Under the pieces are notes generated by a model that worked only from the letters and a program-made list of their open reading frames with translations, was not told the DNA's origin and made no database searches. The position numbers and the translations under genes are program-made. A stretch of DNA of 64,000 nucleotides. It comes from an uncultured Acetatifactor sp. Its GTDB lineage: Bacteria; Bacillota; Clostridia; Lachnospirales; Lachnospiraceae. Below are positions 56,105-64,000 of this stretch, piece by piece. The DNA is taken from assembly GCA_934402315.1 (NCBI GenBank), contig CAKRTS010000004.1:1-64000 (forward strand), written 5' to 3'. Within the stretch, counting starts at the first letter, position 1. Each line of letters begins with the position of its first letter.

Positions 56105-58195
56105 TTATGCCTGAGCAACATCCTTCATGGAGAAGCTGATTCTGCCCATCTTATCCTTGCCGAGACAGACAACCGTAACAACATCGCCAAGCGTCAGTAC
56201 ATCCTCAACGCGGTTGATTCTCTCCTTTGCAATCTTGGAAATGTGTACCATTCCCTCCTTGCCGGGTGCAAACTCGAGGAATGCGCCGAACTCCTTGATG
56301 CTGACAACCTTGCCCTTGAAGATCTGACCTTCTTCAAAGTCGGTGACAATGATCTTAATCATCTCTACAGCCTTGTCCATCATTTCCTTGTCAGTACCGC
56401 ATACAGAAACCTTACCGTCGTCCGTGATGTCGATCTTGACACCGGTGCGGGCAATGATCTCATTGATCGTCTTACCTCTCTGGCCGACAACATCGCCGAT
56501 TCTGTCAGGATCAATCTGGATGGAGATGATCTTCGGTGCATAAGGGCCGACCTCCGGTCTGGGAGCCGCGATAGCGGGCTTCATGCAGTTATCCATGATA
56601 AAGAGTCTCGCGTCACGGCATCTTGCGATGGCGCCCTCGACAATAGGTCTTGTCAGTCCGTGGATCTTGATGTCCATCTGGATTGCGGTGATGCCTTCCG
56701 TTGTACCGGTCACCTTGAAATCCATGTCTCCGAAGAAGTCCTCAAGTCCCTGAATGTCTGTGAGCAGAACGAAATCGTCATCCGTCTCGCCTGTCACCAG
56801 ACCACAGGAGATACCTGCAACCATCTTCTTGATGGGAACACCCGCTGCCATCAGGGACATACAGGATGCACAGGTAGATGCCATGGAAGTAGAACCGTTG
56901 GACTCGAAGGTCTCAGATACGGTACGGATTGCGTAGGGGAATTCCTCCTCGCTGGGCAGCACGGGAATCAGAGCTCTCTCTGCCAGTGCGCCGTGGCCGA
57001 TCTCACGTCTTCCGGGGCCTCTTGAAGGCTTTGTCTCGCCTACAGAGTAGGACGGGAAGTTATAGTGGTGCATATATCTCTTGCTCACCTCATTCTCGTC
57101 AAGTCCGTCCAGCTTCTGCTGCTCGGAGAGAGGTGCAAGGGTACATACATTACAGATCTGTGTCTGTCCACGCGTAAACATTGCGGAGCCATGCACGCGG
57201 GGAATAATGTCAACTTCCGCAGCGAGGGGACGGATCTGTGTGATCTCACGTCCGTCGGGACGCTTGTGATCCTTCAGTATCATCTTGCGGACAGTCTTCT
57301 TCTCATACTGGTAAACAGCTTCGCCGAGAATCGGAAGCCAGTCCTCCTTCTCTGCAAAAGCCTCCTCCAGCTTTGCCGTGATATTGCGGATATTCTCCTC
57401 ACGGATCTGCTTATCATCCGTAAATACCGCAACCTCCATCTCCTCGGGAGTTACGAGCTTCTTCATCTCGTCGAACATCTCCTGCGGGATAGCGCAGCTG
57501 GTGTACTCGTGCTTCTTCTTTCCGCACTCTGCGACGATCTTGTCGATAAACGCAATGATCGTCTGATTGATCTCGTGCGCCTTGTAGATTGCCTCGATCA
57601 TCTTTGCCTCGGGAATCTCGTTGGCACCCGCCTCGATCATGATAACCTTCTCCCTCGTGGATGCAACGGTCAGGTTCAGGTCGCCGTTCTTCCACTGCTC
57701 CTGGGAAGGGTTGATTACAAATTCACCGTCGATCATGCCGACCTGCGTCATGGCACAGGGACCGTCGAAGGGAATATCGGAAATGCAGGTTGCGATTGCC
57801 GCACCGATCATAGCCACCAGTTCAGGACGGCACGCAGGGTCAACACTCATAACCATATTGTTCAGTGTAACGTCATTTCTGTAGTCCTTGGGGAACAAGG
57901 GACGCATAGGTCTGTCGATAACACGGCTGGTGAGAATTGCATTTTCACTCGCCTTACCCTCACGCTTGTTGAAGCCGCCGGGAATCTTTCCCACCGCATA
58001 CATCTTTTCCTCGTACTCAACGCTCAGAGGGAAGAAATCAATTCCGTCTCTGGGCTTCTCAGATGCCGTCGCCGTACAGAGTACAACCGTATCTCCGTAG
58101 TGCATGAAAGCGCATCCGTTTGCCTGCTTGCCGACACGGTCAATATCGACCTTCAGTGTACGTCCTGCAAGCTCCATTTCATAGCTCTTGTACAT
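56105..58195 (-). CDS. pnp: Polyribonucleotide nucleotidyltransferase (PNPase)
   Basis: 696 residues. A 3'-5' phosphorolytic exoribonuclease in mRNA decay. Two RNase PH domains (first with MHYGDTVVLCTATAS and GGFNKREGKASE, second with GHGALAERALIPVLP) are joined by a helical region. A KH domain (IGDVVGQRGKTINEI, near 560) and an S1 domain (GQIFKGKVVSIKEFGAFLEF) follow. The ATG at 58195 follows GGAGGATTTT; the frame is open further upstream without a site. It lies behind rpsO with a strong hairpin in the 200-base spacer, the usual rpsO-pnp layout. Confidence 0.97.
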   Translation of the reverse strand: MYKSYEMELAGRTLKVDIDRVGKQANGCAFMHYGDTVVLCTATASEKPRDGIDFFPLSVEYEEKMYAVGKIPGGFNKREGKASENAILTSRVIDRPMRPLFPKDYRNDVTLNNMVMSVDPACRPELVAMIGAAIATCISDIPFDGPCAMTQVGMIDGEFVINPSQEQWKNGDLNLTVASTREKVIMIEAGANEIPEAKMIEAIYKAHEINQTIIAFIDKIVAECGKKKHEYTSCAIPQEMFDEMKKLVTPEEMEVAVFTDDKQIREENIRNITAKLEEAFAEKEDWLPILGEAVYQYEKKTVRKMILKDHKRPDGREITQIRPLAAEVDIIPRVHGSAMFTRGQTQICNVCTLAPLSEQQKLDGLDENEVSKRYMHHYNFPSYSVGETKPSRGPGRREIGHGALAERALIPVLPSEEEFPYAIRTVSETFESNGSTSMASTCASCMSLMAAGVPIKKMVAGISCGLVTGETDDDFVLLTDIQGLEDFFGDMDFKVTGTTEGITAIQMDIKIHGLTRPIVEGAIARCRDARLFIMDNCMKPAIAAPRPEVGPYAPKIISIQIDPDRIGDVVGQRGKTINEIIARTGVKIDITDDGKVSVCGTDKEMMDKAVEMIKIIVTDFEEGQIFKGKVVSIKEFGAFLEFAPGKEGMVHISKIAKERINRVEDVLTLGDVVTVVCLGKDKMGRISFSMKDVAQA

Positions 58196-58347
58196 AAAAT
58201 CCTCCATTCCGCCGCTTTCGCGGCATTCACTTATTTGTAAAGGAACAGAAGACACCGAAACTACTGAAAAAAACACGCACCGCATATCCTTTTCAGCGGT
58301 CTCGGAACCTTCTTCTGTCCCGAATTACCACACTTTTACACAACACA

Positions 58348-58379
58348 AGCGGAAGCGCCCTTCCGGGCTGCCTTCCGCT
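58348..58379 (-). promoter_or_regulatory. Hairpin in the rpsO-pnp spacer
   Basis: AGCGGAAG pairs perfectly with CTTCCGCT, with an inner GCCC/GGGC stem and no T-run. It may stabilise or process the rpsO-pnp transcript, or weakly terminate it; in E. coli this spacer carries an RNase III site used in PNPase autocontrol. Confidence 0.5.
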
Positions 58380-58395
58380 CTCATTGTCTCTGATA

Positions 58396-58662
58396 TTATT
58401 TTCTCAGGCCGAGCTTCTCGATCAATGCACGGTATCTCTCGATATCCTTCTTCTTCAGATAATCCAGCAGACCACGTCTCTGTCCTACCATCTTCAGCAT
58501 ACCGCGGCGGGAATGATGATCCTTCGGGTTCTCCTTAAGGTGATCTGTCAGCTCCTGGATTCTTGCTGTCAGGACTGCTACCTGTACCTCGGGTGAACCG
58601 GTATCGCCGGGTGTTCTGGCATACTCGTTCATGATTGCTGTTTTCTTTTCCTTTGAAATCAT
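58396..58662 (-). CDS. rpsO: 30S ribosomal protein S15
   Basis: 88 residues, the normal length. It binds 16S rRNA early in 30S assembly. Landmarks are [32 protein letters not shown] and a basic end. The ATG at 58662 follows GGAGG by 9 bases. A promoter and a structured leader lie upstream; pnp follows. Confidence 0.97.
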   Translation of the reverse strand: MISKEKKTAIMNEYARTPGDTGSPEVQVAVLTARIQELTDHLKENPKDHHSRRGMLKMVGQRRGLLDYLKKKDIERYRALIEKLGLRK

Positions 58663-58755
58663 TTCGTTTTCCTCCAAATTATTATTTGTACCGCCTGACA
58701 CCAAGCCCCGGTCGGAGTGTCCGAAAGCTGAGCGTCGGCTAAACCATACTTAGCT

Positions 58756-58784
58756 ATATTAACACAGTTGTTCCAAATTGTAAA
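58756..58784 (-). promoter_or_regulatory. Promoter of rpsO-pnp
   Basis: TTTACA and TAATAT (minus strand) are 17 bases apart, abutting the stop of the NlpC/P60 gene. The leader of about 90 bases before rpsO has a small TCGG/CCGA hairpin and might hold an S15 autocontrol site. Confidence 0.55.
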
Positions 58785-58788
58785 GCAT

Positions 58789-59826
58789 TTAATCTTGCAG
58801 AATATTCACATACTTCACCGGCGTGCGGTAGTTGTACTTGCTGATCTTGATGCCTGTCTTCGGGCTGCTCGCGTGGATAACGCGTCCACCGCCGATATAC
58901 ATTGCAACGTGGTTGATCGTTCCCGAGCTGTTCGCATAGAAGATCAGATCGCCGGGCTGCAGCTCGGATGCCGTGATCTTCTTTCCTTCGTTTGCCTGCG
59001 CTCTCGACGAATGGCTCAGCTTGACGCCGAACTTCTTATAAATGCTCATCACAAAGCCGGAGCAGTCAGCACCCTTTGTCAGACTTGTGCCGCCCCATAC
59101 ATAGGGATTTCCGAGGAACTGCTTTGCGTACTCTACCATCTCCACGCGCACATCCGACACACCCGCTCCGTAGAGAAGCTCCGTCATTGTTACCGCTGTG
59201 TCCAGACGCTCCTCGACCGTGACATAATCCGCGGAAATATAGGCCTCCTCGCCGTCGATGGATACTTTCACCCAGCCCTCGAGCATTTCAACATATTCCA
59301 GTTCCTCGCCCTTCGGCACCTGTGTCAGAACGGCGCTGTCCGTGCTCGGTTGGTCTCTTACATTCAGTCCGTCCGTATTTGCGACCGCAACTGTGCGCAC
59401 AAGGTCGTTTGCCTGCATCTTTGCATCAGGCCCGGTCAGCAGATAATCCATGCTGACATAGCCCTCCACCTCGCCGGAGGTGATATGCGCCCAGCCGTCC
59501 TCAGTCGTCTCAAGCACCTCACACGCGGAATTTTTAGGCATCTTCCCGACCAGCTTTCCTGTCGTAGACGGGGTCTCACGGACATTCAGGTTACCGCTCT
59601 CCACATCCGCAATACCGATGTTCGTATAGCCCCAGGAGGCTCCCTGGGCCTGAATTGCCGCCTCAATATATTCCTCCGAAGAAAGCTTTGCCTCAAGGAC
59701 AGAGGCGATGCCCGCGGACGGCAGAATATTTTCAGCCGCCTCCGCACACATTGCCGGAGCGCTGAGTACCAGTGCCAGTCCGGCGGAAACGATTATCATT
59801 TGTTTTTTATAAGAAAAGAGTTTCAT
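58789..59826 (-). CDS. NlpC/P60 cell-wall hydrolase with SH3 domains
   Basis: 345 residues. A signal peptide (residues 1-30, cleavage near AEAAE) leads to two bacterial SH3-like domains (LNVRETPSTTGKLVG, LNVRDQPSTDSAVLT). A C-terminal NlpC/P60 endopeptidase domain follows, with Cys in GADCSGFV, His in INHVAMYIG and a third polar residue in VIHASS. Such enzymes cut peptide links in peptidoglycan during growth and separation. GAGG precedes the ATG. A perfect promoter and a WalR-like site lie upstream, in keeping with control by the wall-stress two-component system. Confidence 0.92.
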   Translation of the reverse strand: MKLFSYKKQMIIVSAGLALVLSAPAMCAEAAENILPSAGIASVLEAKLSSEEYIEAAIQAQGASWGYTNIGIADVESGNLNVRETPSTTGKLVGKMPKNSACEVLETTEDGWAHITSGEVEGYVSMDYLLTGPDAKMQANDLVRTVAVANTDGLNVRDQPSTDSAVLTQVPKGEELEYVEMLEGWVKVSIDGEEAYISADYVTVEERLDTAVTMTELLYGAGVSDVRVEMVEYAKQFLGNPYVWGGTSLTKGADCSGFVMSIYKKFGVKLSHSSRAQANEGKKITASELQPGDLIFYANSSGTINHVAMYIGGGRVIHASSPKTGIKISKYNYRTPVKYVNILQD

Positions 59827-59854
59827 TCATTTGTCCTCATAATTTGAATCAGTA

Positions 59855-59871
59855 ATTACAAATTTGTTACA
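59855..59871 (-). promoter_or_regulatory. WalR-type binding site inside an inverted repeat
   Basis: On the minus strand TGTAAC-AAATT-TGTAAT matches the WalR (YycF) consensus TGTWAH-N5-TGTWAH exactly. It lies within an inverted repeat with 11-base arms, ATAATTTGAAT (59839-59849) and ATTCAAATTAT (59886-59896), downstream of the likely start site. Confidence 0.55.
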
Positions 59872-59891
59872 ATTTTATTACGCCAATTCAA

Positions 59892-59920
59892 ATTATAACG
59901 TTGTACTCTTCTCCTGTCAA
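59892..59920 (-). promoter_or_regulatory. Consensus promoter of the NlpC/P60 gene
   Basis: TTGACA, 17 bases, TATAAT on the minus strand. The -35 overlaps the TGA stop of the Na/Pi transporter gene. Confidence 0.8.
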
Positions 59921-61563
59921 GCCTGTTCTTCCGACTCTTTCTCCGCGTCAATGATTGCAAACGCAATATTCGTCGCATGGTCGGCAACTCTCTCAAGCCC
60001 GGATGCAATATCCGAGAAGATCATGCCTGCCTCCGGCGTGCATTCGCCCTTTGTCAGACGGCGGACATGGAACTTCTGCAGCTCCTTCTCCTTCTCGTCA
60101 ACCATGTCCTCCAGCCGGATAACCTCCTGCATATGTGACTCATCACCCTTCGCAAACATATCCACCGAATACCGGATGAGATCATTTACCATGTCAAGCA
60201 TCTCACCCATCTCCTTCTGGGCTTCCTTGCTGAAGGAAATTCCTTCCTCCTTGCGCTGTCTCGCCGCGTCCGCGACATTCTCCGCGTGATCGCCGATTCT
60301 CTCAATGTCGTTCACCACATGGAAAAGCGCACCGATGCTCTTTAAGTCCTCGATCGGCAGCGTTGTCTGGTTGATCTTCACAAGGTAATCCGTAATTGCA
60401 TGGTTCAGGAAGTTGATATTCTTCTCCACCTCGTAGACCTCTTCAATGTCGTCCTCATCCAGTGTAATCAGCGCGTTCATTGCACGGTTCAGGTTCTCGC
60501 TTGCGAGGGATGCCATTCTCTCCAGCTCCTTCACAACCTCGACCACCGCCGTTGCCGGGTTGAACACCACCTTGTCACCGATATATTTCAGCTGGTAGCT
60601 CTCCCTGTAGCCGACCTTCTTATCCTCGCCGGGCACACAGAGCTTCGACAGTTTCACGATCAGTCCTGAGAACGGAAAGAGCACAATTACCTGGAATATC
60701 TTGATCATCGTGTGGGCATTCGCCACAAATCTTCCCTTGTCCGAGGAAATCGACCAGATAATCTTCATCACCTGATCCTCCGCCACAAACAGTACCAGAT
60801 ACAGCAGCACCGTACCGATCACATTGAACCAGAAATGAATCAGCGCCGCGCGCTTTGCCTCCTTTTTTCCGGCAAGCGATGCCAGCAGCGCCGTACTGCA
60901 CGCCCCGATATTACAGCCGAGGATAATGTAAAGTGTGATATGAAGGGAAAGCAGATCCTGATTGGCAAGCAGCAGCACAATGCTGACTGTGACGGAGGAG
61001 CTCTGGATCACAGAGGTCAGCACCAGTCCCACCAGTGTCGCCATCAGCGGATTTTTCAGCGATCCCAGAAGATTTACCACCGCCGGCACATCCTTCATGC
61101 ACGCCATGGCGCTCGACATCGTGCTCAAGCCCAGAAACAGCACGCCGAAGCCGATAATGATGTCGGCGAATTTCTTGATCTTCTCCTTCTTGACAAACAT
61201 CGCCGTCAGCGCCCCGACAAGAAGGATCACCGGCGCGTATGCCGACAGGTTGAACGAAACGAGCTGGGAGGTGATCGTCGTACCGATGTTGGCACCGAAG
61301 ATCACGCCCGCCGCCTGATAAAGATTCATAAGTCCGGCATTGACAAAGCTGACCACCATCGCCGTGCAGGCGGAGGAGGACTGGATAATACCGGTAAACA
61401 CAACACCGACCAGCATACCGGTGAACCGGTTTGTGGTAAAGATCTCAAGAATGCGGCGCAGCTTTGCTCCCGCCACCTTCTCGATCGAATCGCTCATAAC
61501 ACGCATGCCAAAGAGGAAAAGCCCCAGGCCGCCCGCCATCGACAAAAATATACTAGCATTCAT
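59917..61563 (-). CDS. Na/phosphate cotransporter with PhoU-like tail
   Basis: 548 residues. The N-terminal 310 residues hold paired membrane bundles of the SLC34/NptA type, with the repeated motif QSSSACTAM and QSSSVTVSI. The C-terminal 200 residues are PhoU-like helices (NDIERIGDHAENVAD, ERVADHATNIAFAI). It probably imports phosphate with sodium, the PhoU domain sensing or damping it. GAGG precedes the ATG. It follows ribF by 29 bases. Confidence 0.92.
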   Translation of the reverse strand: MNASIFLSMAGGLGLFLFGMRVMSDSIEKVAGAKLRRILEIFTTNRFTGMLVGVVFTGIIQSSSACTAMVVSFVNAGLMNLYQAAGVIFGANIGTTITSQLVSFNLSAYAPVILLVGALTAMFVKKEKIKKFADIIIGFGVLFLGLSTMSSAMACMKDVPAVVNLLGSLKNPLMATLVGLVLTSVIQSSSVTVSIVLLLANQDLLSLHITLYIILGCNIGACSTALLASLAGKKEAKRAALIHFWFNVIGTVLLYLVLFVAEDQVMKIIWSISSDKGRFVANAHTMIKIFQVIVLFPFSGLIVKLSKLCVPGEDKKVGYRESYQLKYIGDKVVFNPATAVVEVVKELERMASLASENLNRAMNALITLDEDDIEEVYEVEKNINFLNHAITDYLVKINQTTLPIEDLKSIGALFHVVNDIERIGDHAENVADAARQRKEEGISFSKEAQKEMGEMLDMVNDLIRYSVDMFAKGDESHMQEVIRLEDMVDEKEKELQKFHVRRLTKGECTPEAGMIFSDIASGLERVADHATNIAFAIIDAEKESEEQA

Positions 61564-61592
61564 ATGGATACCTCATCTCAATCGTCATGTCT

Positions 61593-62516
61593 CTATGGTG
61601 TGCACCGCCATTCAAGTCCGGCGGCAATGTCCTCCTGCAGCTGATGCTTCAGGTCGTCAAGGCTGTCAAAATGTTTCTCCGGCCTGCGGAATTCATGCAG
61701 ATATACCTCAATGTCCTCCCCATAAATCTCACCGTCGAAACGATAGAGATAAGATTCCACCCCAATTACCTTCTCATCCGTCACCGTAGGCTTGCAGCCC
61801 ACATTGCTGATTGCGCGATAGGTTCTTCCGTTATGGCGCACACTGGAGTAGTAAACGCCGTTCGGCGGCAGCAGCTTGTCCGCTCCGGGAATGATGTTCA
61901 CCGTCGGAAAACCGAGCGTCCTGCCGATTCTCTTTCCCTCGACCACTTTCCCCGAAACCATGTAGGGCATTCCCATCAGCTTTTCCGCCAGAATGAGGTC
62001 CCCGCCCTCCACCTTGCTCCGGACGAGCGTGGAGCTGACCTCCTGTCCGTCCAGACATACCTTGTCTATCGTCCTGACCTGGAAGCCCAGCTCGGGTGCC
62101 ATCCTCCGCAGCAGATCAGCATTTCCTCTGCCTCCCTCGCCGAAGGACAGATCGTTTCCGGCAGCGATCAGCCGCGCATTCATCTGCCTGGCAAGCACCT
62201 CCGTCACGAAGGTCTCGGGCGCCATTGCCGCTGTCTGCGCGTTCAGCGGAAATTCGATGAGGATATCCACATTCATCCTCTCAAAAAGCAGCCGCTTTTC
62301 TTCCTTCGTCGTCAGCTCCCTGCCGTCAGAAAAGCCGAAGAAAACAGCCGGCGCCGGTTCAAAGGTGAACACGCAGGCCGCCATTCCCTTCCGCTTGCAG
62401 GACAGGATCTCCTCCAAAAGTCTCCGGTGCCCGATGTGTACACCGTCAAACTTTCCGATTGCAACAGCAGTTTCCTTTTCAAGAATAAAATCAGTCGTAT
62501 TGCTGATAATCTCCAT
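61593..62516 (-). CDS. ribF: Bifunctional riboflavin kinase / FAD synthetase
   Basis: 307 residues. It makes FMN from riboflavin and then FAD. The N-terminal nucleotidyltransferase has AIGKFDGVHIGHRRLL (HxGH motif). The C-terminal kinase has GRTLGFPTVNI and GVYYSSV. The ATG at 62516 follows GAGG by 5 bases. It lies eight bases after truB, in the conserved nrnA-truB-ribF order. Confidence 0.96.
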   Translation of the reverse strand: MEIISNTTDFILEKETAVAIGKFDGVHIGHRRLLEEILSCKRKGMAACVFTFEPAPAVFFGFSDGRELTTKEEKRLLFERMNVDILIEFPLNAQTAAMAPETFVTEVLARQMNARLIAAGNDLSFGEGGRGNADLLRRMAPELGFQVRTIDKVCLDGQEVSSTLVRSKVEGGDLILAEKLMGMPYMVSGKVVEGKRIGRTLGFPTVNIIPGADKLLPPNGVYYSSVRHNGRTYRAISNVGCKPTVTDEKVIGVESYLYRFDGEIYGEDIEVYLHEFRRPEKHFDSLDDLKHQLQEDIAAGLEWRCTP

Positions 62517-62524
62517 AGTCATCC

Positions 62525-63421
62525 TCACAAAAACATTTTAACAGGCCGATACCACCGCTTCTGTTCCTCATAGGCATAGATACCGGCAAATCTGCCATCA
62601 GGGCGGTAAACCCTGACCCACCTCTCCGGCTCGGGTGTCACTGTCTCTGCGAACTGTGCCGGAAAAAGCGCATTTCCGTTCTCCAGAAGTCTCGCCGCCT
62701 CCGCCGTAACATGCAGCGCCGGTGTCTCCTCAAAGAGGCTGTCCACGGGCTGCACCACCCGTTCCAGTTCACCGCTGTCCTTCAGCTGCTGGAGATCCCC
62801 CAGTGTCAGCGCATCCTCCAGCCGGAACCTTCCGGCCTTCGTTCTCTGCAGGCTCTGCATAGCGCCGCCGCAGCCGAGCTTCTGGCCGATGTCCGAGCAG
62901 AGCGTTCTGATATATGTGCCCTTGGAACAGACAACCCGCAGCTTTACCACCGGCAGTCTCATTTCCAGTATTTCCAGTTCCAGAATCCTGACCCGTCTCG
63001 CCTTGCGCTCCACTTCTTTTCCGGCTCTCGCCAGCTCGTAGAGCTTCTTTCCGTCTACCTTGAGCGCCGAGTACATAGGCGGGATCTGGTCGTAATCTCC
63101 CAGAAACGACAGGCAGGCGCGGCTTACCTCTTCCTCTGTGACCGTTACCGGGCTCTCCCGGAGCACGCTTCCCGTTGTGTCCTGCGTGTCCGTCTCCACA
63201 CCGAGCAAAAGCTCCGCAACGTACTCCTTATCCCGGTCTGTGAGCATATCGCAGAGCTTGGTTCCGCTGCCGAGACAGACCGGAAGCACGCCTGTCGCCG
63301 CCGGGTCGAGAGTGCCTGTATGTCCGATCTTCTTCTGTCCGCAGATGCCTCTCAGCTTCGCAACGACATCGTGGGAGGTAAAACCGGTCTCTTTATTCAC
63401 TATGATAATTCCGTTAATCAT
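62525..63421 (-). CDS. truB: tRNA pseudouridine synthase B
   Basis: 298 residues. It makes pseudouridine 55 in the T-loop of tRNAs. The catalytic Asp is in GHTGTLDPAATGVLP, and VVCSKGTYIRTLCSDIG is another landmark. A C-terminal RNA-binding extension of about 60 residues is present. The ATG overlaps the nrnA stop (ATGA), so translation is coupled. Confidence 0.97.
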   Translation of the reverse strand: MINGIIIVNKETGFTSHDVVAKLRGICGQKKIGHTGTLDPAATGVLPVCLGSGTKLCDMLTDRDKEYVAELLLGVETDTQDTTGSVLRESPVTVTEEEVSRACLSFLGDYDQIPPMYSALKVDGKKLYELARAGKEVERKARRVRILELEILEMRLPVVKLRVVCSKGTYIRTLCSDIGQKLGCGGAMQSLQRTKAGRFRLEDALTLGDLQQLKDSGELERVVQPVDSLFEETPALHVTAEAARLLENGNALFPAQFAETVTPEPERWVRVYRPDGRFAGIYAYEEQKRWYRPVKMFL

Positions 63422-64000
63422 AAGGCTCCAATCTGTTCGGCAATATGTAGGGACAGGTTGTTCACACAGTCATGGAACGTTCCGCGCATCGTACAGCCTG
63501 CTGCCCTCGCATGTCCGCCTCCGCCGAAATAGGACGCCACCTTTGCGACATCCACCGTCTCGCCGGAGCGCATACTCACCTTATATTCCAGCATATCCGT
63601 CTCATACATGAAGATTGCGCACTCAATGCCGTCGATATTTCTCAGCTGGTTCACAATCCCATCGAGATCCTTGGAATCCACCTCGTAGAAATCCATGGTC
63701 TTACGGTCAACGACGCTGACAATACATCTGTTGTCCATGAAGCGGACGCTCTCCATCAGCGCCCGGCCCATGATCTGCGTCTGGAGATAGGTCTTCTGGT
63801 AAAAGGTCTCCAGAATCAGTCTGGGAAAATCAAAGCCGTAGGAAATCAGCTTTGCGCCCTTCTTCAACGTCTCAGGTGACGTGTTGGAATACTGGAACAC
63901 GCCCGTATCATGGATAATGCCGATGTAAAGCGCCTCGGCAAGCTCTCTGTCCAGCTTCTCTTCATCGATCAGATCATAGATCAGCTCGCAGACAGATCCC
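63418..64000 (-). CDS. nrnA: DHH/DHHA1 phosphoesterase NrnA, 5' end outside window
   Basis: At least 193 residues; the frame continues to the window edge in YIGIIHDTGVFQYSN. This part holds the DHH motif HDTG and the DHHA1 end with GGGGHARAAGC. The family degrades two- to five-base RNAs and pAp. The N-terminal DHH motif lies beyond the window. It is the upstream partner of truB, as in many Bacillota. Confidence 0.9.
   Translation of the reverse strand, partial: GSVCELIYDLIDEEKLDRELAEALYIGIIHDTGVFQYSNTSPETLKKGAKLISYGFDFPRLILETFYQKTYLQTQIMGRALMESVRFMDNRCIVSVVDRKTMDFYEVDSKDLDGIVNQLRNIDGIECAIFMYETDMLEYKVSMRSGETVDVAKVASYFGGGGHARAAGCTMRGTFHDCVNNLSLHIAEQIGAL

Noticed and set aside
56270..58240. Long plus-strand open frames across pnp and other conserved genes
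   Set aside because: They mirror the codon pattern of firmly identified minus-strand genes, lack ribosome sites and show no recognisable protein features.

Overview
The window looks like a chromosomal segment from an anaerobic, fibre-degrading Bacillota bacterium of the Lachnospiraceae type. The grounds are the single-chain PurL with its own glutaminase domain, an anaerobic ribonucleotide reductase with a thioredoxin-like tail, strong AGGAGG ribosome sites, a T-box in front of thrS, and glycoside hydrolases for plant cell wall. No rRNA, CRISPR array, prophage or transposase gene was seen. Base composition is mid-range by eye and nearly all genes lie on the minus strand. The exceptions are an XRE regulator, a DUF4317 gene, a GH9 enzyme, an AraC regulator and a cyclic-nucleotide-binding protein.

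Layout. 0.1-3.4 kb: a probable operon of a tandem-receiver response regulator, ThrH, an alpha/beta hydrolase and an APH-type kinase. 3.5-6.9 kb: pyrF behind nrdD. 7.1-10.6 kb: XRE regulator, TPR lipoprotein, MscL and DUF4317. Two copies of a palindromic intergenic repeat lie at 3.44 and 8.63 kb. 10.7-16.5 kb: a plant-polysaccharide locus with an intracellular GH9, an intracellular GH43, a lipoprotein GH10 xylanase and a divergent AraC regulator. 16.5-21.4 kb: a large sortase-type surface protein whose frame is broken near 19.9 kb, with a LytTR-like double site and a 109-bp hairpin upstream. 21.7-28.2 kb: superoxide dismutase, carAB and an EAL-HDOD protein. 28.2-33.1 kb: purL with a TetR regulator and a small unknown gene.

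33.3-36.8 kb: a large cyclic-nucleotide-binding protein of unknown function, an unknown small gene, a compact type I toxin-antitoxin module and tRNA-Trp(CCA). 36.8-43.8 kb: radA, clpC with a GntR-type regulator, and a membrane SH3 protein with a repetitive tail. 43.8-47.4 kb: purE-purM-purN-purD. 47.4-50.8 kb: an M29 aminopeptidase, small membrane proteins and pyrE. 50.9-54.9 kb is visibly AT-richer and carries an AAA/DUF4143 ATPase with a duplicated operator, a T-box-controlled ThrRS without a TGS domain, and a gene remnant. 55-64 kb: an acyltransferase, pnp-rpsO, an NlpC/P60 hydrolase with a WalR-like site, a Na/Pi transporter, and ribF-truB-nrnA.

Pyrimidine (carA, carB, pyrE, pyrF) and purine (purL, purE, M, N, D) synthesis are both well represented but scattered. 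The most interesting unexplained structure is the Fst/par-like toxin-antitoxin locus at 36.15-36.53 kb. It has two consensus promoters facing each other, a 32-residue membrane peptide, a shared two-way terminator, and matching 5' repeats on both RNAs. The two-copy palindromic repeat, the 109-bp hairpin and the cNMP-binding protein also deserve attention. All calls come from reading the sequence; no database search was run.
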